Origin: Spirochaetales bacterium
Lineage (GTDB): Bacteria; Spirochaetota; Spirochaetia; Sphaerochaetales; Sphaerochaetaceae
Assembly: GCA_022771185.1 (NCBI GenBank)
Contig: JALFCJ010000287.1
Coordinates: forward strand, 1 to 6,142
Length of the DNA stretch: 6,142 nt
Reading direction: 5' to 3'
A program made the translations under genes and the position numbers. The notes beneath the pieces are model-generated. The model was not told where the DNA came from. It ran no database searches and saw nothing but the letters and a program-made list of their open reading frames with translations. Positions 1 to 5,746 of the stretch are shown here, piece after piece. Numbering within the stretch: position 1 is the stretch's first letter; each line of letters begins with the position of its first letter.

Positions 1-518
1 TAGAGCCTTATTCCATCCACGGTTCCTCGCTTAATACAATAAACCTTCCTAATAGTCTTACTACTATTCGAGAAGGTGCTCTTAGCTATAATAGGGATCT
101 ATCTACAATAAGCATCCCTGAAAGAGTGACTATTATCGAACCAGCTACTTTTGTTTTCAGTAGTCTCAAAGAAATAAAAGTGGAAGAAAACAATAAGAAC
201 TATGTAACAAAAGATGGAGTACTCTTTAATAAGGATCTATCAACTTTGATATACTATCCTTCATCAAAACCCGTCACTGAGTATTCTATTCCGTCTGGTG
301 TAACAAGAATTGAAGACTACGCTTTCTTTGGGAATCCTAATCCTATGCTTCAGAAAATAATAATCCCAGCTTCTGTAACGTCAATCGGTAATATTGCTTT
401 CTTCTATTACTTTAATTATGCCATCCAAGAAATCATCATTAATAAGCCAGAAGGCTCGATTAGTGGGGCTCCTTGGGGTGCAATGTATGCCAAAATTACA
501 TGGCAAAACGAAACTTAA
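1..518 (+). CDS. BspA-like leucine-rich repeat (LRR_5) protein, C-terminal part
   Basis: The frame is open from the left edge (first full codon at position 3) to TAA at 516-518, giving 171 visible residues. The gene therefore starts outside the window, and internal GTG/ATG codons are not its start. At least four repeat units of the LRR_5/BspA type are visible, each with a core like 'I.IP..VT.I...AF': INLPNSLTTIREGAL, ISIPERVTIIEPATF, YSIPSGVTRIEDYAF, IIIPASVTSIGNIAF. Between repeats 2 and 3 is the segment NYVTKDGVLFNKD..TLIYYP, which many BspA proteins carry. The end, GSISGAPWGAMYAKITW, is also a recurrent BspA-family ending. Such proteins are usually exported and found on the cell surface in oral and gut bacteria, where some bind host proteins. 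Export cannot be checked here because the N-terminus is missing. There is no C-terminal anchor or sorting motif in the visible part. The family assignment is firm; the binding partner is unknown. Confidence 0.88.
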   Translation, partial: EPYSIHGSSLNTINLPNSLTTIREGALSYNRDLSTISIPERVTIIEPATFVFSSLKEIKVEENNKNYVTKDGVLFNKDLSTLIYYPSSKPVTEYSIPSGVTRIEDYAFFGNPNPMLQKIIIPASVTSIGNIAFFYYFNYAIQEIIINKPEGSISGAPWGAMYAKITWQNET

Positions 519-525
519 TAAGAGC

Positions 526-563
526 ATGGTCCGGAGGCAAAATCAACCTTCGGACCATTTTTT
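526..563 (+). terminator. Rho-independent terminator of the BspA-like gene
   Basis: A 12-bp stem (arms 526-537 and 547-558, with one G-T wobble) encloses a 9-base loop and runs straight into six Ts (558-563). It starts 8 bases after the BspA stop codon. On the minus strand the same hairpin lies 19 bases beyond the exonuclease stop codon, but it is followed there by GCTCTTATT rather than a T run. It could at best be a weak shared terminator for the convergent unit. Confidence 0.9.
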
Positions 564-576
564 ACTACTCTAAATA

Positions 577-1185
577 TCATCCAAATAGCGTATCTTTATA
601 TGGAGACTCAAGAGTCTCTGGAAATACGTGTTTTTCTCCCTTCTTATAGATACGAGAGAAGAATCTTGCTGCTACATCATCGTCAAATAATACTTCTCCA
701 CATAGCCTGGAGAATAACTTACCACAGGTTTCAGCATCTGCCAGGGCATTATGTGCATCATATTCCCATCCCAAGTCTTCAGCCAGGGATGTAAGCTTAT
801 AACTTCTTCTACCCTTCCACAGTTTTCTTGAAAGGGAAAGGGTGCAGAAATACTTATAAGGAGGAACTCCCAAATTCCAAGCAACAAGAGTATGCCTTAG
901 GACGTTCATGTCAAACTGGGCATTATGAGCGACAAGGGGGTCATTTTTAATAAACCCGCTTATCTCAGGCCAAAGGTCAAGAAGCGTCGGTGCTTTTGAT
1001 ATCTCAACTGGAGAAAGATGATGAACTTGAGTGCATACATCGTCAAACTGCAGCACAGGTGGCCTAATGAGTGAATACCAAGAATCTAGTTTCTCTCCTT
1101 CAGAATCGAACCTGACAAGACCAAGAGCGCATGCGCTGTCCATTCTGCATGCTGCAGTTTCAAAGTCTATGGCAACATAGTTCAT
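577..1185 (-). CDS. DEDDh-family 3'-5' exonuclease (DnaQ/RNase T-like)
   Basis: This 202-residue protein is a single exonuclease domain of the DNA polymerase III epsilon/RNase T superfamily, which removes nucleotides from 3' ends using two metal ions. All catalytic motifs are visible. Exo I is VAIDFET (D7, E9), Exo II is HNAQFD (D92), and Exo III is HNALADAE (H145, D150), which makes it the DEDDh type. The N-terminal LGLV after Exo I is also typical. About 40 residues follow Exo III with no recognisable extra domain (no BRCT, no helicase or UvrC fusion). The start ATG (1185-1183) shares one base with the manA stop codon in the arrangement TGATG. A GAGG lies 10 bases upstream inside manA, so the two genes are probably cotranscribed and translationally coupled. 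Whether it works in repair, in RNA trimming or as a proofreading subunit cannot be decided. The short form without a polymerase-binding tail argues against it being the replicative epsilon subunit. Confidence 0.88.
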   Translation of the reverse strand: MNYVAIDFETAACRMDSACALGLVRFDSEGEKLDSWYSLIRPPVLQFDDVCTQVHHLSPVEISKAPTLLDLWPEISGFIKNDPLVAHNAQFDMNVLRHTLVAWNLGVPPYKYFCTLSLSRKLWKGRRSYKLTSLAEDLGWEYDAHNALADAETCGKLFSRLCGEVLFDDDVAARFFSRIYKKGEKHVFPETLESPYKDTLFG

Positions 1186-2288
1186 CAGTTATAAGCCTCA
1201 CTTGCCATATATAAAGTTCCTGAAACAGAGATGGATGCAGAACTACCCTTCTCGATAAAGCACACTTCTCCCTTCTCTAGCTTAACCATCTTTTCGTTCT
1301 CTCTGACTTCTGCTCTTCCCTTCTCTACAATTACTATTGCGTCTATTTCTCTTGGGATAGAAAAAGTACCGTCATCTAAACGGGAAAGCATAAAGTCAGA
1401 GGAAGGAGTAAGGTAGTTGACGATTCCATCTTTCTTTCTTTTTTCTACGTTACTTGGAGTAGATGATCCAAAGTAAAGAAGAGAAGAAAGCTCTTTGAGA
1501 TCTATTCTCTTTGGGGTAAGACCACCCCTCAAAACATTGTCAGAAGCTGTCATCAACTCCATACCATTACCTTTTACGTAAGCATGAAGAGTATCAGGCT
1601 CTAGATATAAAGCCTCTCCTGGAGCTACGTGCACAACATTCATCATGAGGGGAAAGACACAACCGATATCACCAGGATACTCCTTGAGGACAGTGGTGAT
1701 CACACCCTCAGTGGTGTAATATTCACCCTCATTCTTTGCTTTTCCTTTCTTCTCTATATTATCTCCAAGTTCTTCTAGAACAGAGTTTTTATCTTCTTGG
1801 GACAAGCCAAAAAGGGAAAGGAATAGATCCTTAATATCTTTCTTTCCTTCTAAATAATTCTGAAATGAAAGAGGAATGTATTCATCGAGAGCCTTTACTG
1901 CCTCATCAAAGCTCTTGAAGCCACAAAGAGCAGTAACAGGAGTGAGGGCACATAACACTTCTGCCTTCTCGTTGTCATCTTGATAATTATGAGGTTCTCC
2001 CTTTGCTCTTAGCTCTTCTTCCTTCTTCCAGCCTTCTTTTGCCTGAACTTTGTTTGGATGGCACTGGAGAGAAAGTGGAGAGTCTATTGCCAATACTTTA
2101 AATAAGAATGGAAGCCTTCTTCCAATCACATCTGATAAATTCTTTCCCTCTGTCACAGCTTCTCCGCTAGGATGGGTGCCCATCCAATACTCAGCCTGAG
2201 GCTTATCACTTACTTCATAGCCAAGTAGAGAAGGAAGAAAATCATTATTTCCCCATGCGTATTCTTTTACTACGCCTTTAATCTTCAT
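1185..2288 (-). CDS. manA: Mannose-6-phosphate isomerase, class I (zinc-dependent)
   Basis: The cytoplasmic enzyme interconverts fructose 6-phosphate and mannose 6-phosphate, linking glycolysis with mannose use and GDP-mannose supply. The 367-residue product has the type I cupin fold signatures. The N-terminus is KGVVKEYAWGN. The zinc ligands are visible: LQCHPNK (Q75, H77), EKAE (E110; usually KPE) and LHAYVKG (H235). The motif MELMTASDNVLRGGLTPKRID (245-263) carries catalytic R254. The C-terminal cupin ends in LEKGEVCFIEKGSS. The frame stays open up to 2432, but that extension crosses the tRNA gene and has no family similarity, so the start is put at ATG 2288. ATG 2297, three codons upstream, is the alternative. 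Neither start has a clear Shine-Dalgarno sequence. The next gene, an exonuclease, overlaps its stop by one base, although the functions are not obviously related. Confidence 0.92.
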   Translation of the reverse strand: MKIKGVVKEYAWGNNDFLPSLLGYEVSDKPQAEYWMGTHPSGEAVTEGKNLSDVIGRRLPFLFKVLAIDSPLSLQCHPNKVQAKEGWKKEEELRAKGEPHNYQDDNEKAEVLCALTPVTALCGFKSFDEAVKALDEYIPLSFQNYLEGKKDIKDLFLSLFGLSQEDKNSVLEELGDNIEKKGKAKNEGEYYTTEGVITTVLKEYPGDIGCVFPLMMNVVHVAPGEALYLEPDTLHAYVKGNGMELMTASDNVLRGGLTPKRIDLKELSSLLYFGSSTPSNVEKRKKDGIVNYLTPSSDFMLSRLDDGTFSIPREIDAIVIVEKGRAEVRENEKMVKLEKGEVCFIEKGSSASISVSGTLYMASEAYN

Positions 2289-2307
2289 AATAGCCATGAA
2301 ATAAGAA

Positions 2308-2316
2308 TACACTATA
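2308..2316 (-). promoter_or_regulatory. Possible manA -10 box
   Basis: On the minus strand the word TTTATAGT contains TATAGT (2316-2311), a fair -10 hexamer. It would start transcription near 2304 and leave a leader of only about 6-16 bases before the two candidate ATGs, which agrees with the missing ribosome-binding site. No good -35 hexamer is seen at 16-18 bp, so this call is weak. Confidence 0.3.
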
Positions 2317-2355
2317 AATCGATTGAGAAAAAGAATGAGACACTCGTTTTCTATA

Positions 2356-2384
2356 TTGCAAAACTTCTTCAACGAAAATATGAT
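2356..2384 (+). promoter_or_regulatory. Promoter of the tRNA-Gly gene
   Basis: TTGCAA (2356-2361), a 17-bp spacer and TATGAT (2379-2384) make a near-consensus sigma-70 promoter. Initiation is predicted around 2391, about five bases before the mature tRNA 5' end. It lies in the 98-bp divergent space shared with manA. Confidence 0.65.
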
Positions 2385-2395
2385 TGTTCTATCTT

Positions 2396-2466
2396 GCGGC
2401 ATTAGCACAATGGTAGTGCACCGGCTTCCCAAGCCGAGTACGCGGGTCCGATTCCCGTATGCCGCT
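2396..2466 (+). tRNA. tRNA-Gly, anticodon CCC
   Basis: The cloverleaf is 71 bases including discriminator U73. The acceptor arms 2396-2402 and 2459-2465 pair perfectly over 7 bp. The D-stem is GCAC/GTGC with loop AATGGTA, and the anticodon loop TTCCCAA (2426-2432) has CCC at 2428-2430. The variable region is four bases. The T-stem is GCGGG/CCCGT with one G-U pair. It decodes GGG codons. CCA is not encoded (ACA follows), so the end must be added by CCA nucleotidyltransferase. Two odd points: the T-loop reads TCCGATT, giving C at position 55 where U is nearly universal, and the first anticodon-stem pair, 27-43, is a C-A mismatch. The gene is otherwise intact and has its own promoter. Confidence 0.93.
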
Positions 2467-2485
2467 ACATTTATTCAAGTTTAGA

Positions 2486-2506
2486 TTTAACTAATTAAAA
2501 TTTTTT
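2486..2506 (+). terminator. Weak candidate terminator after tRNA-Gly
   Basis: A short all-AT stem (TTTAA, loop CTAA, TTAAA) is followed by one A and six Ts (2501-2506), 20 bases beyond the tRNA. The T run is right for an intrinsic terminator but the stem is very weak. No better candidate exists before the next gene. Confidence 0.3.
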
Positions 2507-2675
2507 CACAAAGTAGATGACAACACTCATTATCCATATTAACATAACCACAGGGTTAAGGTTTGAGCTGATATTGATTCTCAACCCCTCAACAGATTGT
2601 GTAGCCTATAAAGCTTCACATCGCATGTTAGTCATTTTTTCATTTCAACAAGCTTATGCTTAAAGAGGTACTTCT

Positions 2676-3431
2676 ATGGAATTTGATTTGCCTGTACTCA
2701 GAAATTTTTATGATGAGATATACGCTCCTTCCCTTCAGCTTGGAGGTCAGGCGTTCCTTATGGCTCTTGCAGCTCGTGATAAGTACTGCCTTCCAGGAGA
2801 AGATTATGTCATGTGCAACAGAACAGAAATGCTTGCAAGGGAATATGCTGAACACGATGACTTTGAAGTATTCGTAGCAAAGCTACACCGTCTAGTAGGC
2901 AATGATTACTCCTATCTAGACAAGAACAGGAAACCTATCCCAGAGCATCTAAAAGTCCTCTATGTTGCAGTGAACCCTGTGGACCTAATGTCTGCATATT
3001 GCCTCTTTACAAAGAAGCTTGCAGATCGAAATGAAGAACTATTGAAGAGTAAAAACAGGCCTTTATCAGCATATACAGTAAACGGACTATGGACAGCGTC
3101 TATGCAGACTTGTCCCTCTCTGCGCAAATGGTTCGATTTTGATATAGATTTAAAGAAAGATGGATTGAACCCCCAGGAGCTTGCAACGATGGTCTCTGAA
3201 ACAATGAAAGATATATTTCCTGAAGCAGTCTACAGGATTATTATCACTCACGGTGGAATCCATATGCTGGTAGCCAACACCAACATGTCACGCTTCTACA
3301 ATCCACAGACCATTACAGAAATGCTAAATAAAGCATTCAAAAATATGTGTGAAGAAATCAAGCTAAATAAGAATGGCTTAATTCCTTGTCCCGGAACAAT
3401 GCAGGGAGGCGTCATGGTCAAATTTCTCTGA
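2676..3431 (+). CDS. Conserved-looking protein of unknown function, possibly AEP primase-like
   Basis: I cannot name this 251-residue soluble protein. It has no signal peptide or membrane segment. The start ATG is supported by AGAGG at 2664-2668, seven bases upstream. An N-terminal region (about 1-90) is followed by VLYVAVNPVD (94-103), then WFDFDID (152-158), THGGIHMLV (191-199) and a C-terminal GLIPCPGTMQGG (234-245). The order 'YV..NP', then 'hhDhDhD', then 'GGxH', then 'PGT.QGG' resembles phage and plasmid proteins distantly related to archaeo-eukaryotic primases. There D-x-D and G-x-H are metal- and nucleotide-binding motifs I and II. The third acidic motif is not evident, so it may be catalytically inactive or only similar by chance. 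It is transcribed alone. A possible promoter is ATGACA (2517-2522), 17 bp, TAACAT (2540-2545), which would leave a leader of about 120 bases. It sits downstream of a tRNA gene, a frequent integration site, but no attachment-site repeat or integrase is seen. Confidence 0.75.
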   Translation: MEFDLPVLRNFYDEIYAPSLQLGGQAFLMALAARDKYCLPGEDYVMCNRTEMLAREYAEHDDFEVFVAKLHRLVGNDYSYLDKNRKPIPEHLKVLYVAVNPVDLMSAYCLFTKKLADRNEELLKSKNRPLSAYTVNGLWTASMQTCPSLRKWFDFDIDLKKDGLNPQELATMVSETMKDIFPEAVYRIIITHGGIHMLVANTNMSRFYNPQTITEMLNKAFKNMCEEIKLNKNGLIPCPGTMQGGVMVKFL

Positions 3432-3546
3432 TACGCAGTTTTTATCTCTGATATAAGCGGTACTAGATTACTACGAGATAAAAAAGAACAAACAATCGTT
3501 TTTCGAGATACATATTAGAAAAATCACAAATATGCATCGTTATCTC
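3423..3546. repeat. Cluster of TATCTC/GAGATA repeats in the spacer
   Basis: Just after the 251-residue gene, TCTCTGATA occurs twice, 20 bp apart (3425-3433, covering the stop codon, and 3445-3453). TTTTTATCTC (3439-3448) and GAGATAAAAA (3475-3484) form a perfect 10-bp inverted repeat around 26 bases. CGAGATA occurs at 3474-3480 and again exactly 30 bp on, at 3504-3510. Another TATCTC is at 3541-3546. The inverted repeat is not followed by a T run on either strand, so it is a poor terminator. It may be a protein-binding cluster or an unusual transcript end. Apart from this the stretch up to 3560 holds nothing I recognise. Confidence 0.6.
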
Positions 3547-3560
3547 CATGCCCTAGTCCA

Positions 3561-3589
3561 TTGACGCTTTATTTTACTCTACTTATATT
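3561..3589 (+). promoter_or_regulatory. Promoter of the CorC/HlyC-family gene
   Basis: TTGACG (3561-3566), a 17-bp spacer and TATATT (3584-3589) closely match the sigma-70 consensus. Initiation is predicted near 3596, which leaves a leader of about 140 bases before the ATG at 3736. That is long enough to hold a regulatory structure. Confidence 0.65.
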
Positions 3590-3595
3590 ATTATC

Positions 3596-3735
3596 TATCA
3601 ACAAAATTCATCGCACAGATTAAGTGCAAAGGCGGGTTTTAACCTGATGGACGCAGGCCCTAGTAGCCATTATTGTATTGAATCATCGGATGAGGTTCCT
3701 CCTCTCACCTTAGAAACAAGAAAAGGAGAGGAAGC
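3596..3735 (+). promoter_or_regulatory. Structured 5' leader with sequesterable ribosome-binding site (candidate riboswitch)
   Basis: The leader can fold into successive small hairpins: GCAC/GTGC (3613-3616 with 3624-3627) and CGGGT/ACCTG (3633-3637 with 3642-3646, TTTA loop). Next, ATGG/CCAT (3647-3650 with 3667-3670) competes with GGC/GCC (3656-3658 with 3666-3668). Then comes TCAT/ATGA (3683-3686 with 3690-3693). The strong Shine-Dalgarno AAGGAGAGG (3723-3731) is complementary to an upstream anti-SD: TCCTCTC (3700-3706) pairs with GAGAGGA (3726-3732) over 7 bp. The same anti-SD can instead pair with GAGG at 3692-3695 (CCTC 3701-3704). This gives two mutually exclusive states, with the site closed or open. 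The words GCAAA (3626-3630) and GACGCA (3650-3655), each bordering a hairpin, recall class I cyclic-di-GMP (GEMM) aptamers, but the rest of that consensus is not met. The ligand, if any, is unknown. Confidence 0.45.
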
Positions 3736-5079
3736 ATGACAGTACAGTCTACAATCATTCTCCAGATCCTTCTTATTCTTGTTAACGCGTTTTTCGCAGG
3801 AACAGAGATAGCTGTAATTTCTCTCAATACTATCCAGCTTAAAAAAGAAGCTGAAGAGGGAGATAAAAAGGCAAAGAAACTGTTGTACATGGTTGAAAAC
3901 CAGTCAGGTTTTCTTTCCACAATACAGATCGGCATCACGCTTGCAGGATTCTTGGGAGCTGCTTTCTCAGCAGATGTTCTCTCAGAACACCTTGTAGCTT
4001 GGCTCAAGAGTATAGGATGCCCAGGCTCTATTTCCCTTCTGAACACTCTTGCCGTCATTTTGATCACCGTGGTCATATCTTTCTTCACATTGATCTTCGG
4101 AGAATTAGTGCCAAAAAGAATAGCTCAGCAGAAGTCAGAAGAATGGGCTAGAAAGGCAATCGGCTTTATTTCAGGCCTTGCTGTGTTCTTCAAGCCTATG
4201 GTGGCTTTTCTCTCTTTCTGCACCAACCTTATTCTTACTATCTGCCATATGAAGACAGATGGAGAAGAAGAGGAAGTAACGGAAGAAGACATCAGACTCA
4301 TGGTCGATGCATCAGGAGAAAGCGGGAAGATCGAGGAAGACGAAAAAGAATGGATTCAGAATGTATTCGAATTCAATGACATCGCTGTTGATGATGTCAT
4401 GACAAGGGACGCTGACACTTACTGGATTCAGGAAAATGACAGTGAAGCTACAGTATTGAAAGCCATCAGAGACTCAGGATACTCACGTTTCCCTGTGTAT
4501 GGCGAAGACCATGATGATATTAAAGGTATCATAATAGCCAGAGAGTTCCTTCTTAACCTTTCATCCAACAAAAAGAAGCCATTCAAAGATCTTATCAGGG
4601 CTCCTTATTTGGTTCCTGATTCAATCCATGCAGATAAGCTTTTCTCCGACATGCAGGCAAATAAAGTCCATATGGCCATCGTAATCGATGAATATGGATC
4701 CTTTGCAGGTATAATCACGATGGAGGACTTGTTGGAAGAGATTGTAGGCAACATATACGACGAGTTCGATGAACAGGAAGAAGCAGAGATAGTAAAGGTG
4801 GGAGAAGGAAAATGGAGTGTTAGCGGAGATACTCTAATCGAAGACCTGGACAAAGAGACAGGCCTCGATATTCCTGAAAGCGAAGACTACGACACTATCG
4901 GAGGCTTAGTCCTTTCAACACTCTCTACAATCCCGGAAGATGGCTCAAAGCTTGATATCGAGACAGATGAAGTCAAGATTCATGTACTTTCTGTCAAGGA
5001 AAGAAGAATTGAAAGAGTGGAAGTTGAGAAAAAGAACAAAGAACTCACTCCACCATCTGAAGAACAAGACCACGAATAA
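3736..5079 (+). CDS. CorC/HlyC (TlyC)-family membrane protein: DUF21, two CBS domains, transporter-associated domain
   Basis: This 447-residue inner-membrane protein has the full domain order of the family. A DUF21/CNNM transmembrane region (about 1-172) has four hydrophobic stretches: about 5-30, 57-80, 101-122 and 141-170. It contains the signatures FFAGTEIAVISLN (19-31) and FGELVPKRIAQQ (121-132). An acidic linker (EEEEVTEEDIRLMV) leads to a CBS pair (about 216-345) with DDVMTRD (219-225), GYSRFPVY (248-255) and the canonical VIDEYGSFAGIITMEDLLEEIVG (316-338). The C-terminal CorC_HlyC domain (about 350-430) has WSVSGDTLIEDL. CBS pairs typically bind adenine nucleotides. Family members are linked to magnesium or cobalt efflux and are often mislabelled hemolysins. 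The usual proline in 'VMTPR' is absent here. The start is fixed by AAGGAGAGG four bases upstream. It has its own promoter and a structured leader. Its last 35 bp overlap the convergent TetR gene, and no terminator is seen after the stop. The substrate is not known from sequence. Confidence 0.9.
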   Translation: MTVQSTIILQILLILVNAFFAGTEIAVISLNTIQLKKEAEEGDKKAKKLLYMVENQSGFLSTIQIGITLAGFLGAAFSADVLSEHLVAWLKSIGCPGSISLLNTLAVILITVVISFFTLIFGELVPKRIAQQKSEEWARKAIGFISGLAVFFKPMVAFLSFCTNLILTICHMKTDGEEEEVTEEDIRLMVDASGESGKIEEDEKEWIQNVFEFNDIAVDDVMTRDADTYWIQENDSEATVLKAIRDSGYSRFPVYGEDHDDIKGIIIAREFLLNLSSNKKKPFKDLIRAPYLVPDSIHADKLFSDMQANKVHMAIVIDEYGSFAGIITMEDLLEEIVGNIYDEFDEQEEAEIVKVGEGKWSVSGDTLIEDLDKETGLDIPESEDYDTIGGLVLSTLSTIPEDGSKLDIETDEVKIHVLSVKERRIERVEVEKKNKELTPPSEEQDHE

Positions 5080-5626
5080 GGAAACGAATTGTTTCATCTG
5101 GCTTTTCCAAGTCTGGAATCAAAAAAAGGTGAAGAACAGCCAGATATCCATCTTCAAATGACTTTATATCGTCTTCATTCTCTATTGAGAAATATGAAAA
5201 GAGAGTATGAAAAACACTTCTTAGTGTATCTGTCAGGTCCTTGAGCCTAATCTCAGGGACCTTTCTTTTTATTAAGGCCAAGTTTTCTTCATCAAGGAAG
5301 CGAAAGATGCCCTCATCCCTGAATCGCTTTGCTATGGTGACAAAGACAGTAGTAAGTGATGTAACGATATGGTTCTCATCCAGATTCTGAAGCATCTCGA
5401 GATACATCTCTTCCAAACTATCTGCAAAAGACTTTATGCAATCTAAGAACAATTCTTCTTTTGATTCATAAAACAGATAAAAGGAGCCTTTTGCCAAATG
5501 AGAAAGCCTACAGAGCTCATCTACTGTAGTCTTTCTCACTCCTACCCTCGCCATTTCCTTCATGGCACTCTTCTGCAATGACGAAATAATATCTAATCGC
5601 TCTTTCTCACTAAATATCTTGGGCAT
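5045..5626 (-). CDS. TetR/AcrR-family transcriptional regulator
   Basis: The 193-residue protein is of usual TetR length. An N-terminal DNA-binding domain (about 5-60) contains a helix-turn-helix: TTVDELCRLSHLAKGSFYLFY (33-53), followed by the family hallmark ESKEELF (54-60). The rest is a helical, ligand-binding and dimerisation domain without recognisable specificity. Such proteins are homodimeric repressors released by a small molecule. The gene runs divergently from a sugar ABC transporter ATPase, and a perfect inverted repeat lies 12 bp upstream of its start. Autoregulation is therefore likely, with possible control of the transporter. No clear Shine-Dalgarno precedes the ATG. The 3' end overlaps the convergent CorC-family gene by 35 bp, so that DNA codes on both strands. 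Confidence 0.9.
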   Translation of the reverse strand: MPKIFSEKERLDIISSLQKSAMKEMARVGVRKTTVDELCRLSHLAKGSFYLFYESKEELFLDCIKSFADSLEEMYLEMLQNLDENHIVTSLTTVFVTIAKRFRDEGIFRFLDEENLALIKRKVPEIRLKDLTDTLRSVFHTLFSYFSIENEDDIKSFEDGYLAVLHLFLIPDLEKPDETIRFLIRGLVLQMVE

Positions 5627-5637
5627 AACTAAACCAT

Positions 5638-5665
5638 AATGACTAATTTATTCTTTTTAGTCATT
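5638..5665. promoter_or_regulatory. Inverted repeat, probable TetR operator
   Basis: AATGACTAA (5638-5646) and TTAGTCATT (5657-5665) are perfect 9-bp inverted arms with a 10-bp AT-only-but-one spacer. The repeat lies 12 bp before the TetR-family ATG, where a repressor would block its own promoter. The 28-bp span and 19-bp centre spacing suit a TetR dimer or pair of dimers. It is not followed by a T run on the minus strand, so a terminator is unlikely. Confidence 0.6.
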
Positions 5666-5746
5666 TTAAATGCAAAAATCGCAGTTTTACAACAAAAATT
5701 TTCCTAATCTTTCATTTTTTTCTTTTGCTTTACCCCAAAACACCCC

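Noticed and set aside
600..887. Small open frames opposite and beside the exonuclease gene
   Set aside because: They lack ribosome-binding sites and known motifs and are explained as shadows of the DEDDh exonuclease frame.
2289..2432. N-terminal extension of the manA reading frame to 2432
   Set aside because: It overlaps the tRNA-Gly gene on the other strand and has no similarity to the isomerase family, whose N-terminus begins at MKIKGVVKEYAWG.
2640..2877. Two short open frames overlapping the start of the 251-residue gene
   Set aside because: The strong Shine-Dalgarno at 2664-2668 serves the ATG at 2676, and the other frames show no protein-like composition.
3626..3660. TPP riboswitch-like words (AACCTGAT, ACGCAGG) in the CorC leader
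   Set aside because: The GCTGAGA motif and the connecting stem of the TPP aptamer are missing, and the gene is unrelated to thiamine.
2396..3735. Small genomic island integrated at the tRNA-Gly gene
   Set aside because: No second copy of the tRNA 3' end is found downstream and there is no integrase; the phage-like orphan alone is not enough.
4605..4853. Minus-strand open frame inside the CorC-family gene
   Set aside because: It is antisense to the highly conserved CBS region, is serine-rich low-complexity, and has no start signals.
5081..5095. GAAAC-GAATT-GTTTC hairpin after the CorC-family stop as a terminator
   Set aside because: The stem is only 5 bp, there is no T run, and it lies within the TetR coding sequence.
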